Shown one piece after another: positions 1 through 9,600 of a DNA stretch of 20,385 nucleotides (positions are counted from its first letter, which is position 1; every line of letters starts with the position of its first letter). The notes under the pieces were generated by a model, which saw only the letters and a list, made by a program, of their open reading frames with translations, did not search any database and was not told where the DNA came from. The translations under genes were made by a program, and so were the position numbers. This DNA is from Burkholderiales bacterium (GTDB lineage Bacteria; Pseudomonadota; Gammaproteobacteria; Burkholderiales; Burkholderiaceae), in the NCBI GenBank assembly GCA_947371645.1, contig CANBQJ010000046.1, positions 1-20,385 on the forward strand, in the 5' to 3' direction.

Positions 1-2942
1 TGAAGCGCATGCTCATCAATGCCACGCAGCCCGAAGAACGGCGCCTGGCAATCGTCGACGGTCAGAAACTGCTCGACTTTGAAACCGAAATCGAAGGGCG
101 CGAACAGCGCAAGGGCAACATCTACAAGGCTGTTGTCACCCGCGTCGAGCCCTCTCTTGAAGCCTGTTTCGTCGATTACGGCGAAGAGCGCCACGGCTTT
201 TTGCCGTTCAAGGAAATCTCGCGCCAGTATTTCAAAGAGGGTGCCGACGTCCGTTCGGCCCGCATCCAGGATGTGATCAAGGAAGGGCAGGAACTGCTCG
301 TCCAGGTCGAAAAGGAAGAACGTGGCAACAAGGGCGCAGCCCTGACCACCTTCGTCTCCCTGGCCGGCCGCTACCTGGTGCTGATGCCCAACAACCCCCG
401 TGGCGGTGGCGTGAGCCGTCGCATCGAGGGCGATGAGCGCGAAGAGCTCAAGGAGGCGATGGACCAGCTCGAATACCCCAAGGGGATGAGCCTGATCGCC
501 CGCACGGCTGGCATCGGCCGCACCGCCGCCGAGCTGCAGTGGGACTTGAACTACATGCTCAAGCTGTGGACGGCCATCGATGACGCCTCCCAGGGTGGCA
601 AGGGCGCCTTCCTGATTTACCAGGAATCGTCGCTGGTGATCCGCGCGATCCGCGACTACTTCACCGCCGACATTGGCGAAATCCTGATCGACACGGACGA
701 CATCTACGAGCAGGCCAAGCAGTTCATGCTGCACGTCATGCCCGACACGGCCAACCGGGTGAAGCGTTACCGCGATGACGCCGCCCTGTTCGCCCGCTTC
801 CAGATCGAGCACCAGATCGAAACGGCCTTCAGCCGCACGGTGAACCTGCCCTCGGGCGGCGCCATCGTGATCGACCACACCGAAGCGCTGGTGTCGGTGG
901 ACGTCAACTCGGCGCGCTCCACCCGTGGCAGTGACATCGAGGAAACCGCCTTCCGCACCAACCTGGAAGCGGCAGATGAGATCGCCCGCCAGATGCGCCT
1001 GCGCGACCTGGGTGGCCTGATCGTCATGGACTTCATCGACATGGAGGAGTCCAAGAACCGCCGTGAAGTCGAGCAACGCCTGCGCGACGCGCTGCGCTTT
1101 GACCGCGCCCGCGTGCAGTTCAGCACCATCAGCAAGTTCGGCCTCCTGGAGATGTCGCGCCAACGCCTGCGCCCAGCTTTGAGCGAAGGCAGCCACATCA
1201 CCTGCCCGCGTTGCAATGGCACGGGCCATATCCGCGACACCGAATCGTCGGCGCTGCAGATCCTGCGCATCATCCAGGAAGAGTCCATGAAAGACAACAC
1301 GGCCGCCGTGCACGTTCAAGTGCCGGTGGAAGGGACATCCGTCCTGCTCAACGAGAAACGCACCGAGATCACCAAGATCGAGCTCAAGCAGCGCGTCACC
1401 GTGCTGCTGGTGCCCAACAAGCACCTCGACACCCCGAACTACAAGCTGGAGCGCCTGCGCCACGACGACCCGCGTCTGGAAAACATCCAGGCCAGCTACA
1501 CGATGATCGAGGAGCCGGACGACGAGGTGGGCATCACCCGCCGCGAAAAGGCCAAGCCCAAGCAAGAGCCGGTGATCAAGGGCGTGCTGCCCGACCAGCC
1601 AGCGCCTGTGGCTGCGCCCAAGCCGGAGCCCGTGGCTGCGGCCCCTGTGGCCGCGTCCCTGCCCGCCCCTGTGGTGGCCCCTGCCCCCGTGGCACCGGCC
1701 AGCGGCGGTGGTTTCTTTGGCTGGCTCAAGCGCCTGTTTGGTGGCGAAGCCGCCCCGGCCACGCCCGCAGCCCTGCTGACGCCCGCACCTGTGGTGGTGA
1801 CACCCCCTGCGGCCGAACCGGCTGGCAAGGGTGAAGGCCGTGGCCGTCGCGATGGCCGCCGTGGTGAGCGCAGCGAACGTGGCGGTGAAGCCCGGGGTGA
1901 AACCCGTGAGGGCCGCGAAGGTGGCCGCAACCGTGGCGAACGCCAGGATGGCCGCCGTGGTGAACGCGGCGACCGCGGCGACCGCGCAGAGCGTGGCAAC
2001 CGCGTTGGCCGCGAAGAGCGTGATGCCAATGCCATCACCGCCGAAGGCACCGCGAGCGCCGAGGGCCAGCAAGCCGGCCGTGAAGGTCAGCGAGAAGGCC
2101 AACGCGAGGGCCGCCGTGGCCGTGGCCGCGACCGCCTGCCCCAAGGCGAGCGTCCGGTGATCAACCGTGAAGAGATCGCCGCGCAAGCCGCTGCGCTGGG
2201 TCAAACCAGCGAGCCGCTGGACAACCGCGCTGCACCGGACGACGCCGCACAAGCCGCCGATGGCGAGTCCAGCGAAGCCCGCGAAGGCGGCCGCCGCCGC
2301 CGCCGTGGTGGCCGTGGCCGTGGTGAGCGCGAAGATGGCCAGACGGGTGACGTGTCTGCCGATGGCACGCAGACGACCGACGAGGGCAACGCGATTGCCG
2401 CGGAAGGCGCACCGGAAGCCGCTGGTGAAGGTGAAGACAGCAACCGCCGCCGCCGCGGTGGCCGTGGCCGCCGCGAAGGTGGTCGCGAACCCCGTGGGGA
2501 CGAGGCCGTCACCGAAGGCGCCGAGGCTTCATCCGGTGCCCCGGTGCCAGTGGCCGAAGCCCAGCCGGTCGTCGAGCCTTTGGCGGCGGACGTGGTGGCC
2601 CAAGCCGCTTCGGCACCTGTTGCTGAAGTCGCAGTCCAGGCCCCCGTGGAGGCCCCCGCAGCCAAGCCCGTACAGATGGCTGCTGCCCCCGTGCACGTCG
2701 AGCCCTTCATCCTGCCACTGAATGACCTGAGCGCCCTGGCTGAAACCGCTGGCCTGCAATGGGTCAACTCGGACACGGACAAGATCCGCGCGGTGCAGGA
2801 AGCCATCGCGGCAGAACCCAAGCCCGTGCACGTGCCTCGTGAGCGCGCGCCAGCCCTGGTGCTGGACGAAGGCCCGCTGGTCCTGGTCGAGACCCGCAAG
2901 GACCTGGCTCAGATCAAGCTGCCCTTCGAGCAAGTCGCTTGA
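1..2942 (+). CDS. rne: Ribonuclease E (5' end cut by one base)
   Basis: Endoribonuclease of mRNA decay and rRNA/tRNA processing, acting at the inner membrane. The first in-window ATG is at 9, but the bases before it read (a)TG AAG CGC, giving the conserved RNase E start [10 protein letters not shown]; the true start is therefore one base left of the window and the protein has 980 residues. In that numbering an S1-like RNA-binding region covers about 40-120, the DNase I-like catalytic site has D301, N303 and D344, and the Zn-link CPRC has C402 and C405. From about residue 520 the chain is low complexity: Ala/Pro-rich, then Arg/Gly-rich blocks suited to RNA binding. A short amphipathic stretch, [11 protein letters not shown] (about 572-582, bases 1713-1745), sits where E. 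coli has its membrane-targeting helix. A conserved-looking tail ends in KLPFEQVA. Identity is very secure; degradosome partners cannot be read from the sequence. Confidence 0.97.
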   Translation, partial: KRMLINATQPEERRLAIVDGQKLLDFETEIEGREQRKGNIYKAVVTRVEPSLEACFVDYGEERHGFLPFKEISRQYFKEGADVRSARIQDVIKEGQELLVQVEKEERGNKGAALTTFVSLAGRYLVLMPNNPRGGGVSRRIEGDEREELKEAMDQLEYPKGMSLIARTAGIGRTAAELQWDLNYMLKLWTAIDDASQGGKGAFLIYQESSLVIRAIRDYFTADIGEILIDTDDIYEQAKQFMLHVMPDTANRVKRYRDDAALFARFQIEHQIETAFSRTVNLPSGGAIVIDHTEALVSVDVNSARSTRGSDIEETAFRTNLEAADEIARQMRLRDLGGLIVMDFIDMEESKNRREVEQRLRDALRFDRARVQFSTISKFGLLEMSRQRLRPALSEGSHITCPRCNGTGHIRDTESSALQILRIIQEESMKDNTAAVHVQVPVEGTSVLLNEKRTEITKIELKQRVTVLLVPNKHLDTPNYKLERLRHDDPRLENIQASYTMIEEPDDEVGITRREKAKPKQEPVIKGVLPDQPAPVAAPKPEPVAAAPVAASLPAPVVAPAPVAPASGGGFFGWLKRLFGGEAAPATPAALLTPAPVVVTPPAAEPAGKGEGRGRRDGRRGERSERGGEARGETREGREGGRNRGERQDGRRGERGDRGDRAERGNRVGREERDANAITAEGTASAEGQQAGREGQREGQREGRRGRGRDRLPQGERPVINREEIAAQAAALGQTSEPLDNRAAPDDAAQAADGESSEAREGGRRRRRGGRGRGEREDGQTGDVSADGTQTTDEGNAIAAEGAPEAAGEGEDSNRRRRGGRGRREGGREPRGDEAVTEGAEASSGAPVPVAEAQPVVEPLAADVVAQAASAPVAEVAVQAPVEAPAAKPVQMAAAPVHVEPFILPLNDLSALAETAGLQWVNSDTDKIRAVQEAIAAEPKPVHVPRERAPALVLDEGPLVLVETRKDLAQIKLPFEQVA

Positions 2943-2982
2943 TGTCCACAGGCTGTCTCAGACAGCACTGAGTCTCACGCCC

Positions 2983-3008
2983 AACCCCGCCCCAGTGGCG
3001 GGGTTTTT
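2983..3008 (+). terminator. Intrinsic terminator of rne
   Basis: CCCCGCC (2985-2991) and GGCGGGG (2997-3003) form a perfect 7-bp stem with a 5-base loop, followed directly by TTTTT (3004-3008). It lies about 40 bases after the rne stop. On the minus strand the same hairpin has no T-run, so it is not a convincing terminator for the convergent regulator gene. Confidence 0.9.
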
Positions 3009-3036
3009 CATGGGTCGACGCGACGATGGCCTGCCC

Positions 3037-4281
3037 TCATCGAGCGGCTGGCAATTGCGCCAACAGGCGCATCAGGTCCTGTTGCCGCTCGGCACCCGTT
3101 TTGCGCAACACCGAACGCAACTGTGTGCGCAGGGTGCTGAGCTTGACCCCTTGATCCATTTGGTAGGCCTCCAGCGTCTGACCGCCCAACAAGGCACGTG
3201 CGAGGCGGGCCTCTGCGGGTGTCAATGTGAACCACTGAATCAACTGCCTGGGGCTGGGCTGGCGCTGGCGCCCAGGTGTGGCAAACATCACCAGCACGTG
3301 ATCGGCCTCATCCAGGCCCAGCTTGCCTGCATCCGTCTCGCCATCCGCGCCGACCGGAGGAAAAGGGCGGAACGTCAAGGCGTGCAAAAGCTGCCCTTGT
3401 TCGTCCCAGACCGACAAGGACTCCGAAGCCGCAGTGTTCAGCACACGACCCAGAAGCGACACCAACATGCGCTGCGTGCAACCTTGCAGTTCAAGGTGGC
3501 GGCCAGACAGCCACATGCCGGTGCTGGAAGCCAGCAAGGCACGTGCCCTGCTGTTGCCATAGACCACCTGCGCCGAACGGTTGAGCACGAGCACGCCATC
3601 GTCCAGCGCATCCAGGGCCTGGCCGGGGTCAAACGTCTGCGCGCGGGGGCTCTTGCCTTGATTCACGCCCAGCGCCAGCATCTTCAACAGGCCTGTTGCG
3701 GCCATGTTCAAGGCTGGTGCGCTTTCAGTTGCACCAGGTGACTGGATCGCATCGGCGGTCCGCAGCAGCAGTCCCGTGGACATCCGGTCAGCACTCAGGG
3801 TCGACACCATCACGTCGTCGACACCTGGCATCAGCGCACGCATGGCCGAAGCAGGCACGATGAGCACGGTCTGAGCGAAGTCCGCAGCAAAGGCGAGCTC
3901 GTAAGGACGTGAGCTGGCATAGATGGCCACATCGCCTTCGCGCAAAAAGGCCTCACGACCACTTTGACGAATCACGCTGCAGCCAGTTCTCTGGATGTTG
4001 ACGAGGATCTGCTCTTCGTGGGTTTGCGCCACCAATGAGGGCGTGCGCACCACCGTTTGCGCAGATGCACGGATGTGCGACAAGGACATGCCTGCCACTT
4101 CGTGCTGGAGGATGTGGCCTTTGAAGTCACGTGCCCGACCAGGCGCATCGCACTGGGCCTTGACCAGGTGGGCACAGACCAGATCGGCCCAATAGGCCAG
4201 CTTGTGCCGGGGGTCCACATCGTTGGTGGAGACGCGCCGGCCAACCCCTCCGGGGTCAGGATCTGGCGCTGCGGTGCTCAT
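3037..4281 (-). CDS. Regulator with AraC-type sensor domain, PAS-like region and LuxR-type HTH
   Basis: Predicted cytoplasmic DNA-binding regulator, 414 residues from the ATG at 4281 (MSTAAPDPD). An upstream in-frame ATG at 4425 would run into the dehydrogenase gene and is unlikely. Residues about 25-178 resemble the AraC_binding_2 (cupin-like) domain, including the typical SSRPYELAF segment and a VPASAMR stretch. Residues about 218-338 look PAS-like (ALDDGVLVLNRSAQVVYGN). Residues 351-410 are a LuxR/GerE-type HTH beginning LTPAEARLARALLGG and continuing STLRTQLRSVLRKTG. AraC_binding_2 is normally followed by an AraC HTH, so this domain order is unusual. The gene follows the dehydrogenase after 25 bases, with a G-rich run just before the ATG, and may be co-transcribed with it. 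Ligand and targets are unknown. Confidence 0.85.
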   Translation of the reverse strand: MSTAAPDPDPGGVGRRVSTNDVDPRHKLAYWADLVCAHLVKAQCDAPGRARDFKGHILQHEVAGMSLSHIRASAQTVVRTPSLVAQTHEEQILVNIQRTGCSVIRQSGREAFLREGDVAIYASSRPYELAFAADFAQTVLIVPASAMRALMPGVDDVMVSTLSADRMSTGLLLRTADAIQSPGATESAPALNMAATGLLKMLALGVNQGKSPRAQTFDPGQALDALDDGVLVLNRSAQVVYGNSRARALLASSTGMWLSGRHLELQGCTQRMLVSLLGRVLNTAASESLSVWDEQGQLLHALTFRPFPPVGADGETDAGKLGLDEADHVLVMFATPGRQRQPSPRQLIQWFTLTPAEARLARALLGGQTLEAYQMDQGVKLSTLRTQLRSVLRKTGAERQQDLMRLLAQLPAAR

Positions 4282-4306
4282 GCCAGCCCCCCGACTGCGA
4301 CCGAGG

Positions 4307-5158
4307 TCAGGCGTACACGTGGAAGCCGCGTCCGCTCTTGCGCCCCAGATGCCCTGCGGCCACCATCTCCTTGAGCAGCGGCGCGGCGCGGTATTTGGGA
4401 TCACCCAAGCCGTCGCTGAGCACATTCATGATGGCCAGCACGGTGTCCAGGCCAATCAGGTCGGCCAAGGCCAAGGGGCCAATCGGGTGGTTGCAACCCA
4501 GCTTCATGCCTTCGTCGATGTCGGCGGCAGAGGCCACGCCTTCTTGCAGCACGAAGATGGCCTCGTTGATCATCGGCACCAGGATGCGATTGACCACAAA
4601 GCCAGGGTTGTTCCTGACCGTGATGGGTGACTTGCCGACGTGACGCGCGAAGGCCATGGCCAGCTCATACGTGGCGTCCGATGTCTGCATGCCACGGATC
4701 ACCTCCACCAACGCCATCAAGGGCACGGGGTTGAAGAAGTGCAGGCCGATCACGCGCGCGGGCAGCTTGAGCACGGCCGCCAACTGCGTGATGGAAATCG
4801 ACGAGGTGTTGGTGGCGATCACCGTCTCGGGCCCCACCAGGCTGTCGAGCTGGGTGAGGATCTTGAGCTTGAGCGCCAGGCTCTCGGTCGCGGCCTCGAT
4901 CACGATCTGGGCGCCGACCAGGTCTTCGTAGTTCACCGAGCCCTTCACCCGGGCCAGCGCGGCATCGCGGTCGGCCTGGCTGAGCTTGTCCTTCTTGACC
5001 AGGCGATCCAGGCTGCCGCCCAGGGTGCTGAGGCCGCGCTGCACGGCCGCGTCGTTGATGTCGACCATCGTCACCTTCACACCGGCCATGGCGCAGACCT
5101 GCGCGATGCCGTTGCCCATGGTGCCCGCGCCGATGACGCCAATGTGTTCGATCTGCAT
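4307..5158 (-). CDS. 3-hydroxybutyryl-CoA (3-hydroxyacyl-CoA) dehydrogenase
   Basis: NAD-dependent oxidation of (S)-3-hydroxyacyl-CoA to 3-oxoacyl-CoA, in beta-oxidation or butanoate metabolism, in the cytoplasm. The 283-residue length is normal for the stand-alone family. The Rossmann motif GAGTMG is at residues 10-15. By alignment with human SCHAD the active-site set is S119 (in NTSS), H140 (in GLHFFNPVP), E152 and N190 (in GFVVNR). The C-terminal domain carries the usual NHPIGPLALADLIGLD and ends GRKSGRGFHVYA. AAAGGA (5165-5170) lies six bases before the ATG and supports the start. The gene follows nagZ after 39 bases and precedes the AraC/LuxR-type regulator. Whether it acts as Hbd, PaaH or FadB2 cannot be told from sequence alone, so no symbol is given. 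Confidence 0.95.
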   Translation of the reverse strand: MQIEHIGVIGAGTMGNGIAQVCAMAGVKVTMVDINDAAVQRGLSTLGGSLDRLVKKDKLSQADRDAALARVKGSVNYEDLVGAQIVIEAATESLALKLKILTQLDSLVGPETVIATNTSSISITQLAAVLKLPARVIGLHFFNPVPLMALVEVIRGMQTSDATYELAMAFARHVGKSPITVRNNPGFVVNRILVPMINEAIFVLQEGVASAADIDEGMKLGCNHPIGPLALADLIGLDTVLAIMNVLSDGLGDPKYRAAPLLKEMVAAGHLGRKSGRGFHVYA

Positions 5159-5164
5159 GTGGAT

Positions 5165-5170
5165 TCCTTT
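5165..5170 (-). promoter_or_regulatory. Ribosome binding site of the dehydrogenase gene
   Basis: AAAGGA on the minus strand, six bases upstream of the ATG at 5158. It fixes the start and suggests independent translation initiation rather than coupling to nagZ. Confidence 0.65.
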
Positions 5171-5197
5171 GATCGCAATGGGTGAATAACAGTGGGC

Positions 5198-6325
5198 TCA
5201 GCCCGGCAGGCGGCTCAGCGCCTGCAGGTAAGGGCCGTGACGCATCAGGTCGTCCCAGGTCAGCGGGGCGGACTGCGGCAGCAGGTCCAGGCGGCGGGCC
5301 TCGCTGTCGGCGCTGGCTGCCCAGTCACCGCAGGCCAAGGCCTCGTCCAGGCCGTCCAACAGGTCGTCCACCGGCTGGCCGTCGCCCAGCGACTGGTTGC
5401 ACAGCAGCACCAGGTCACAGCCCGCATTCAAGGCCGCCAAGGCGCCCTGGGTGGCACTGCCCGCCACCTTGGCCCCTTCCATGCTCAGGTCGTCGCTGAA
5501 AATGGCGCCGGTGAAGCCCAGCTGCCCCCGCAGGATGTCTTGCAACCATCGTGCCGAGAAGCCGGCCGGGGCGCTGTCCACCTTGGGGTAGATGACGTGG
5601 GCCGGCATGACGCTGGTGAGCGTGGTGCTGAGCCACTCATAGGGCTTGGCGTCGTCGGCCAGAATGGCCTTGAGGCTGCGCGGGTCCACGGGCACGGCCA
5701 CATGGGAATCTGCGGCCACGAAGCCATGACCGGGAAAGTGCTTGCCACAGTTGGCCATGCCGCCATGCAGCAGGCCCTGCATCAGGGCGCGGGCCAGCAT
5801 CGTGGCCACGCGGGCATCGCTGTGGAAGGCGCGGTCACCGATGACGCCGCTGGGGCCCCAGTCCAGGTCCAGCACGGGGGTGAAGCTCAAATCGATACCG
5901 CAGGCGCGCAACTCGGTGGCCAGCACGTAGCCGCAGGCGCTGGCGGCGTCCATGGCCAGCATGGCGCCGTGGCCTGGGGGAAGCTTGCCGTCGTTCATCC
6001 ACATCTCGCCCAGGGCGCGCATGGGCGGCAAATGGGTGAAACCGTCGGTGCGGAAGCGCTGCACCCGGCCGCCTTCGTGGTCCACGCAGATCAGCACGTC
6101 GGGGCGAATGGCCTTGATCTCGGCGCACAGGGCCGTGACCTGCTCCCGGCTGTGCCAGTTGCGCCCGAACAGGATCAGGCCGCCGGTGAGCGGGTGAGCC
6201 AGGCGGCGGCGGTCGGCGTCAGACAGGCTCAGGCCGGCGATGTCCAGCACCACAGGTGCGTGTTGCGTGCCGGCTGCATCGCGGTGCATTGGCTTCTTGT
6301 CTGCCTTGGAGGTCTTGCGGCTCAT
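5198..6325 (-). CDS. nagZ: Beta-N-acetylhexosaminidase (glycoside hydrolase family 3)
   Basis: Cytoplasmic enzyme of cell-wall recycling that removes GlcNAc from GlcNAc-1,6-anhydromuropeptides. The 375-residue chain has the GH3 landmarks in order: [12 protein letters not shown] (80-91), KHFPGHG (195-201), the D-x-H loop of NagZ (D206, H208) and the nucleophile motif [10 protein letters not shown] with D278 as likely nucleophile. The first 22 residues, rich in Lys and Asp, extend beyond the usual family start. The ATG at 6325 is kept because it forms an ATGA overlap with the acpS stop, indicating translational coupling; M13 is a possible alternative. Last gene of the tight rnc-era-recO-pdxJ-acpS-nagZ series. 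In some bacteria NagZ products induce AmpC beta-lactamase; no such gene is seen here. Confidence 0.95.
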   Translation of the reverse strand: MSRKTSKADKKPMHRDAAGTQHAPVVLDIAGLSLSDADRRRLAHPLTGGLILFGRNWHSREQVTALCAEIKAIRPDVLICVDHEGGRVQRFRTDGFTHLPPMRALGEMWMNDGKLPPGHGAMLAMDAASACGYVLATELRACGIDLSFTPVLDLDWGPSGVIGDRAFHSDARVATMLARALMQGLLHGGMANCGKHFPGHGFVAADSHVAVPVDPRSLKAILADDAKPYEWLSTTLTSVMPAHVIYPKVDSAPAGFSARWLQDILRGQLGFTGAIFSDDLSMEGAKVAGSATQGALAALNAGCDLVLLCNQSLGDGQPVDDLLDGLDEALACGDWAASADSEARRLDLLPQSAPLTWDDLMRHGPYLQALSRLPG

Positions 6326-6729
6326 GGATGGGGTGTGGAGGGTTGTTCGATGACGACGAAGGCCACGGCGTGGTCGACTTCGTCGGACATGGTCACGTGG
6401 GCGACCCAGCCACGCTGGGCGAACCAGGTGGCCAACTCGCCGTTGAGGTGGATCTCGGGCTTGCCGCTGGCCGCGTTGAGGACCTCGCAGCTGCGCCAGG
6501 TCATGGGCATGTGCATGCCCAGCCCGATGGCCTTGGAGAAAGCCTCTTTGGCGGCAAAGCGGGTGGCCAGGTAGGCCACACCGCGTTTGGCGGAACGGGC
6601 GCTGCGGGCATGGAAAACGGCCAGTTCGCGCTCACCCAGCACCTTGTCGGCAAAGCGCTGGGTCTTGCGGTCCAGCACGGCCTGGATGCGGCGGATGTCG
6701 CAGATGTCGGTGCCGATGCCGACGATCAT
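6322..6729 (-). CDS. acpS: Holo-[acyl-carrier-protein] synthase
   Basis: Transfers 4'-phosphopantetheine from CoA to the serine of apo-ACP, making the carrier usable for fatty-acid synthesis. The 135-residue length is normal for AcpS. It starts [12 protein letters not shown] with the metal-binding Asp at residue 8, and has the second signature [13 protein letters not shown] with E62. The start overlaps the pdxJ stop by four bases (ATGA), and the end overlaps nagZ in the same way, so the three genes are very probably coupled. Its substrate gene, acpP, lies about 13 kb upstream on the same strand. Nothing is missing or odd. Confidence 0.95.
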   Translation of the reverse strand: MIVGIGTDICDIRRIQAVLDRKTQRFADKVLGERELAVFHARSARSAKRGVAYLATRFAAKEAFSKAIGLGMHMPMTWRSCEVLNAASGKPEIHLNGELATWFAQRGWVAHVTMSDEVDHAVAFVVIEQPSTPHP

Positions 6730-7547
6730 CGCGGCACGCTCCGGGCAATCTCGGCCTTGTAGTCGGCCACGGCCTGGGTCATGCCCACCATCAAGGCGTG
6801 GCCAATCAAGGCGTGGCCAATGTGCAGCTCCCCCACCTCGGGCATGGCGGCCACCAGGGCCGTGCTGCTGGGTCCGTCGCGCAGGCTGGTCGGGGCGTTG
6901 TCTGGCAGGAAAGCGGTGAGGGCCAGGCCATGGCCGGCATGCGTGCGCAAGCCCAGGCTGCGGCCCAGGCGCAGCCCGTTGCGCAGCCGTTGCAGCTCAT
7001 GCTGAAGGCGTGTGGCCTCGCCGTCCCACCAGGCGTGGGCCAGCGCGCCGGTGTGCAGTTCGATGCAGGGCGCGCCCGCCAGGGCGGCGGCCTCGATCTG
7101 GGCGGGATCGGCATCGATGAACAGGGACACGCGGCAGCCGGCCTCGGCCAGGCGCTGGCAGGCGTCCTTCATGCGGCTGGCTTGTCCGTTCACATCCAGG
7201 CCGCCCTCGGTGGTGACCTCCTGGCGGCGCTCGGGCACCAGGCAGACATGCTCGGGCCGCGTGCGCACGATGATGTCCAGCATCTCCTCGGTCACCGCGG
7301 CCTCGAAATTGATCGGCACCGCGATGGCTTCGCGCATGCGGACCACGTCGTCGTCCTTGATGTGACGGCGGTCTTCACGCAGGTGGAAGGTGATGATGTC
7401 GGCGCCCGCCTCCACGGCCAGGCGAGCCGCCACCACCGGGTCCGGGTGCAGGCCGCCACGGGCATTGCGCACGGTGGCCACATGGTCGATGTTCACGCCC
7501 AGCAGGGGTGCAGCGTGGTGGGTGAATTGCGCGGACAGGAAGCTCAT
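6726..7547 (-). CDS. pdxJ: Pyridoxine 5'-phosphate synthase
   Basis: Condenses 1-deoxy-D-xylulose 5-phosphate with 3-amino-2-oxopropyl phosphate to form pyridoxine 5'-phosphate, the last ring-forming step of the DXP-dependent vitamin B6 pathway. A TIM-barrel cytoplasmic enzyme. [18 protein letters not shown] (15-32) is the family start; likely catalytic residues are H55, E82 and H206 (in AGHGL). The chain has 273 residues against about 243 in E. coli, because of a 14-residue N-terminal lead and a longer loop after AGHGL (about 211-236) before the conserved [13 protein letters not shown]. No strong ribosome binding site precedes the ATG at 7547. It follows recO by 18 bases and overlaps acpS by four. 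The recO-pdxJ-acpS order is common in proteobacteria. Confidence 0.96.
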   Translation of the reverse strand: MSFLSAQFTHHAAPLLGVNIDHVATVRNARGGLHPDPVVAARLAVEAGADIITFHLREDRRHIKDDDVVRMREAIAVPINFEAAVTEEMLDIIVRTRPEHVCLVPERRQEVTTEGGLDVNGQASRMKDACQRLAEAGCRVSLFIDADPAQIEAAALAGAPCIELHTGALAHAWWDGEATRLQHELQRLRNGLRLGRSLGLRTHAGHGLALTAFLPDNAPTSLRDGPSSTALVAAMPEVGELHIGHALIGHALMVGMTQAVADYKAEIARSVPR

Positions 7548-7565
7548 GGGCCGAGGGATTGGGGT

Positions 7566-8378
7566 TCAGGCCTGCTGCAGCTCGATCATCCATTGCCGCG
7601 TGCGCAGGGGTTGCGAACCCAGATGATAGTGAATCAACGCACGCATGCAGACCTTGAGCTCACTCAGAACCGGTACACAGGCGTGCATCAGGCCATGCAA
7701 GGTGTCGACATCGCGCAAGCGAGACGCGTCGGCCATCACCGCCGACAAGCCCCGCTCCAGCCCCAGCAGGGCGTGGCCAGGCAGGCTTTGCGGTGACTGC
7801 ATCGGGTCGGGCTGCGGTGCCCAGGCCTGCAAACCCAGGTCGGGCCAGAGGCAATACAGCCCATCCGGGCGCACCAGTTCGCCGGTGGCCGATTCGCTGG
7901 CCAGGCTGGGCAGGTGCCCCAGCGCACGCAGCAGCACCAGCTCGAAGGCGCGCAAGGCGGCAGGCACGGCGGGCGGCTCGGTGAGCACAGGCAGCGTCTG
8001 CGCGTACACGTCAAACAAGACCGGCTGAGGCTCCAGGCGCACCAGGAAGCGCATCAACAGTTCGTTGAGGTAGAACGCCGGCAACATGGCGGCGCCGCCT
8101 GGCCAGGCAGGGCCACCAGCCCACTCGGCCTGCTTGAGCAACCAGACCTCGGTTTCATCACTCTGGCGGGTGCCAAAACTCACGGTCAGGCGCTGAAAGG
8201 GCATCAGCACCGGCCGCAGTTGCGAGTAGGGGCGCTTGGCACCTTTGGCCGCCGCCACGATGCGCCCCCGCTCCCGCGTGAACACGTCCAGGATCAGGCT
8301 GGACTCGCTCCAGTCATGGCTGTGCAGCACATAGGCCTGCAGCGCAGCGCGTGAAGCGGCACGCGAGGTTGAAGCCAT
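7566..8378 (-). CDS. recO: DNA repair protein RecO
   Basis: Recombination mediator of the RecFOR pathway: it anneals ssDNA and, with RecR, loads RecA on SSB-coated gaps. The 270-residue chain begins with a short Ala/Ser-rich lead, then the OB-fold region (AYVLHSHDWSESSLILDVFT, then RGRIVAAAKGAKRPYS). The central part is the usual helical region (FELVLLRALGHLP). No cysteine cluster of the zinc-binding type is apparent, as in enterobacterial RecO. It starts 12 bases after the era stop, consistent with the classical era-recO-pdxJ order. Sequence conservation of this family is low, so recognition rests mainly on the N-terminal motif and on position. Confidence 0.93.
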   Translation of the reverse strand: MASTSRAASRAALQAYVLHSHDWSESSLILDVFTRERGRIVAAAKGAKRPYSQLRPVLMPFQRLTVSFGTRQSDETEVWLLKQAEWAGGPAWPGGAAMLPAFYLNELLMRFLVRLEPQPVLFDVYAQTLPVLTEPPAVPAALRAFELVLLRALGHLPSLASESATGELVRPDGLYCLWPDLGLQAWAPQPDPMQSPQSLPGHALLGLERGLSAVMADASRLRDVDTLHGLMHACVPVLSELKVCMRALIHYHLGSQPLRTRQWMIELQQA

Positions 8379-8390
8379 GGCTGGCGCCGC

Positions 8391-9593
8391 TCACTCGTAG
8401 CCGTAGGTGCGCAGACGGGCGTCGTCGTCGGCCCAGCCGGAGCGCACCTTGACCCACACCTCCAGGAAAACCTTGCGGCCCATGAGGCGCTCCAGCTCGG
8501 TGCGGGCCTCGGTGCCAAGGCGCTTGAGGCGCTCGCCCTTGTCGCCGATCACCATGCCCTTGTGCTGGTCGCGCTCCACGATGATGGTCGCGGCGATGCG
8601 CACCATGCCGGTGGACTGGGGGCGATCAGGGGGCGGTGGCTCGTCGATGAACTGCTCGATGACCACCGTCGAGGTGTAAGGCAGCTCATCGCCTGTGAGG
8701 CGAAAGAGCTTTTCGCGCACGATTTCGCTGGCCAGGAATCGGTCAGTGCGGTCCGTCAGGGCCTCAGAGTCATACCACCAGCCTTGCTGAGGCAGGTGCG
8801 GGCGCACGACGTCCAGCAGGCGCCTGGCATCGCCCTCTTTCTGGGCCGACAGGGGCACGAACTCGGTGAAGGGGTGCTCGGCCTGCATGGCCTGCAACCA
8901 GGGGAAGAGGTCTTCCCTGCGGTGCACCAAGTCCAGCTTGTTGGCCACCAGCAGCACAGGCTTGTTGGACGGCAGCAGGGCCAGCACCTTGGCGTCGTCC
9001 GGGCCGTACTTGCCGGCCTCGACCAGGAAGAGCACCACATCCACATCGCTCAAGGTGGACTGCACCGTCTTGTTGAGGTTGCGGTTGAGCGCCGCCGTAC
9101 CGCGCACGGTGTGGCGGGTCTGGAAACCCGGGGTGTCGACAAAGACGAACTGGGTGTCGCCTTCGGTGCAGATGCCGGTGATGCGGTGGCGCGTGGTCTG
9201 CGCCTTGCGCGAGGTGATGGACACCTTCTGCCCCACCAGCGCATTGAGCAAGGTGGACTTGCCCACATTGGGCCGACCCACAATGGCCACCAGGCCGCAA
9301 CGCTGCTCGCTGACGGCCACCGATGCGTTGTCGCCGCCACCCGTGCGCGCCATTTTCAGCTGCGACAGCATGGCGTCCAGGTCGGCATTGATCGCGTCCC
9401 GGGGGGCTGCAGGCGGGGACGACTTGGCCACCTTGGCAGGCCTTTGCGCAGGGCTGGTCGGGCGTGAGGCGCCTTGCGTGGCTGCAGCCTTCTTGGGCGC
9501 GGCCTTCTTGGAGGCCGGCGCGGACGCCGACTTGGCAGAGGCCGGGGCGGGCTTGGCCGACTTGGAAGCTGGCTTGGGAGGACGAGTGCTCAT
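8391..9593 (-). CDS. era: GTPase Era with long Ala/Lys/Pro-rich N-terminal tail
   Basis: Essential GTPase that binds the 3' end of 16S rRNA and assists 30S assembly. Of 400 residues the canonical Era part starts near residue 98. G1 is GRPNVGKST (106-114), G2 lies in QTTRHRITG (132-140), G3 is DTPG (153-156), G4 is NKLD (218-221) and G5 is SAQ (249-251). The KH domain carries [13 protein letters not shown] (348-360). E. coli Era has 301 residues, so roughly 95 are extra: residues 1-65 are almost only Ala, Lys, Pro and Ser, like a histone-H1 tail, followed by a short acidic helix. The start at 9593 is seven bases after the rnc stop. No clear ribosome binding site is visible, so coupling to rnc is likely; M75 or M81 are conceivable later starts. 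Confidence 0.95.
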   Translation of the reverse strand: MSTRPPKPASKSAKPAPASAKSASAPASKKAAPKKAAATQGASRPTSPAQRPAKVAKSSPPAAPRDAINADLDAMLSQLKMARTGGGDNASVAVSEQRCGLVAIVGRPNVGKSTLLNALVGQKVSITSRKAQTTRHRITGICTEGDTQFVFVDTPGFQTRHTVRGTAALNRNLNKTVQSTLSDVDVVLFLVEAGKYGPDDAKVLALLPSNKPVLLVANKLDLVHRREDLFPWLQAMQAEHPFTEFVPLSAQKEGDARRLLDVVRPHLPQQGWWYDSEALTDRTDRFLASEIVREKLFRLTGDELPYTSTVVIEQFIDEPPPPDRPQSTGMVRIAATIIVERDQHKGMVIGDKGERLKRLGTEARTELERLMGRKVFLEVWVKVRSGWADDDARLRTYGYE

Positions 9594-9600
9594 TCAGGAT

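Noticed and set aside
2280..2490. CRISPR-like or non-coding repeat in the rne 3' half
   Set aside because: The repeats are in-frame Arg/Gly codons of the RNase E tail without spacers.
5192..6574. 460-codon + strand frame opposite nagZ and acpS
   Set aside because: Spans two well-identified minus-strand genes, with shadow-type composition and no motif.
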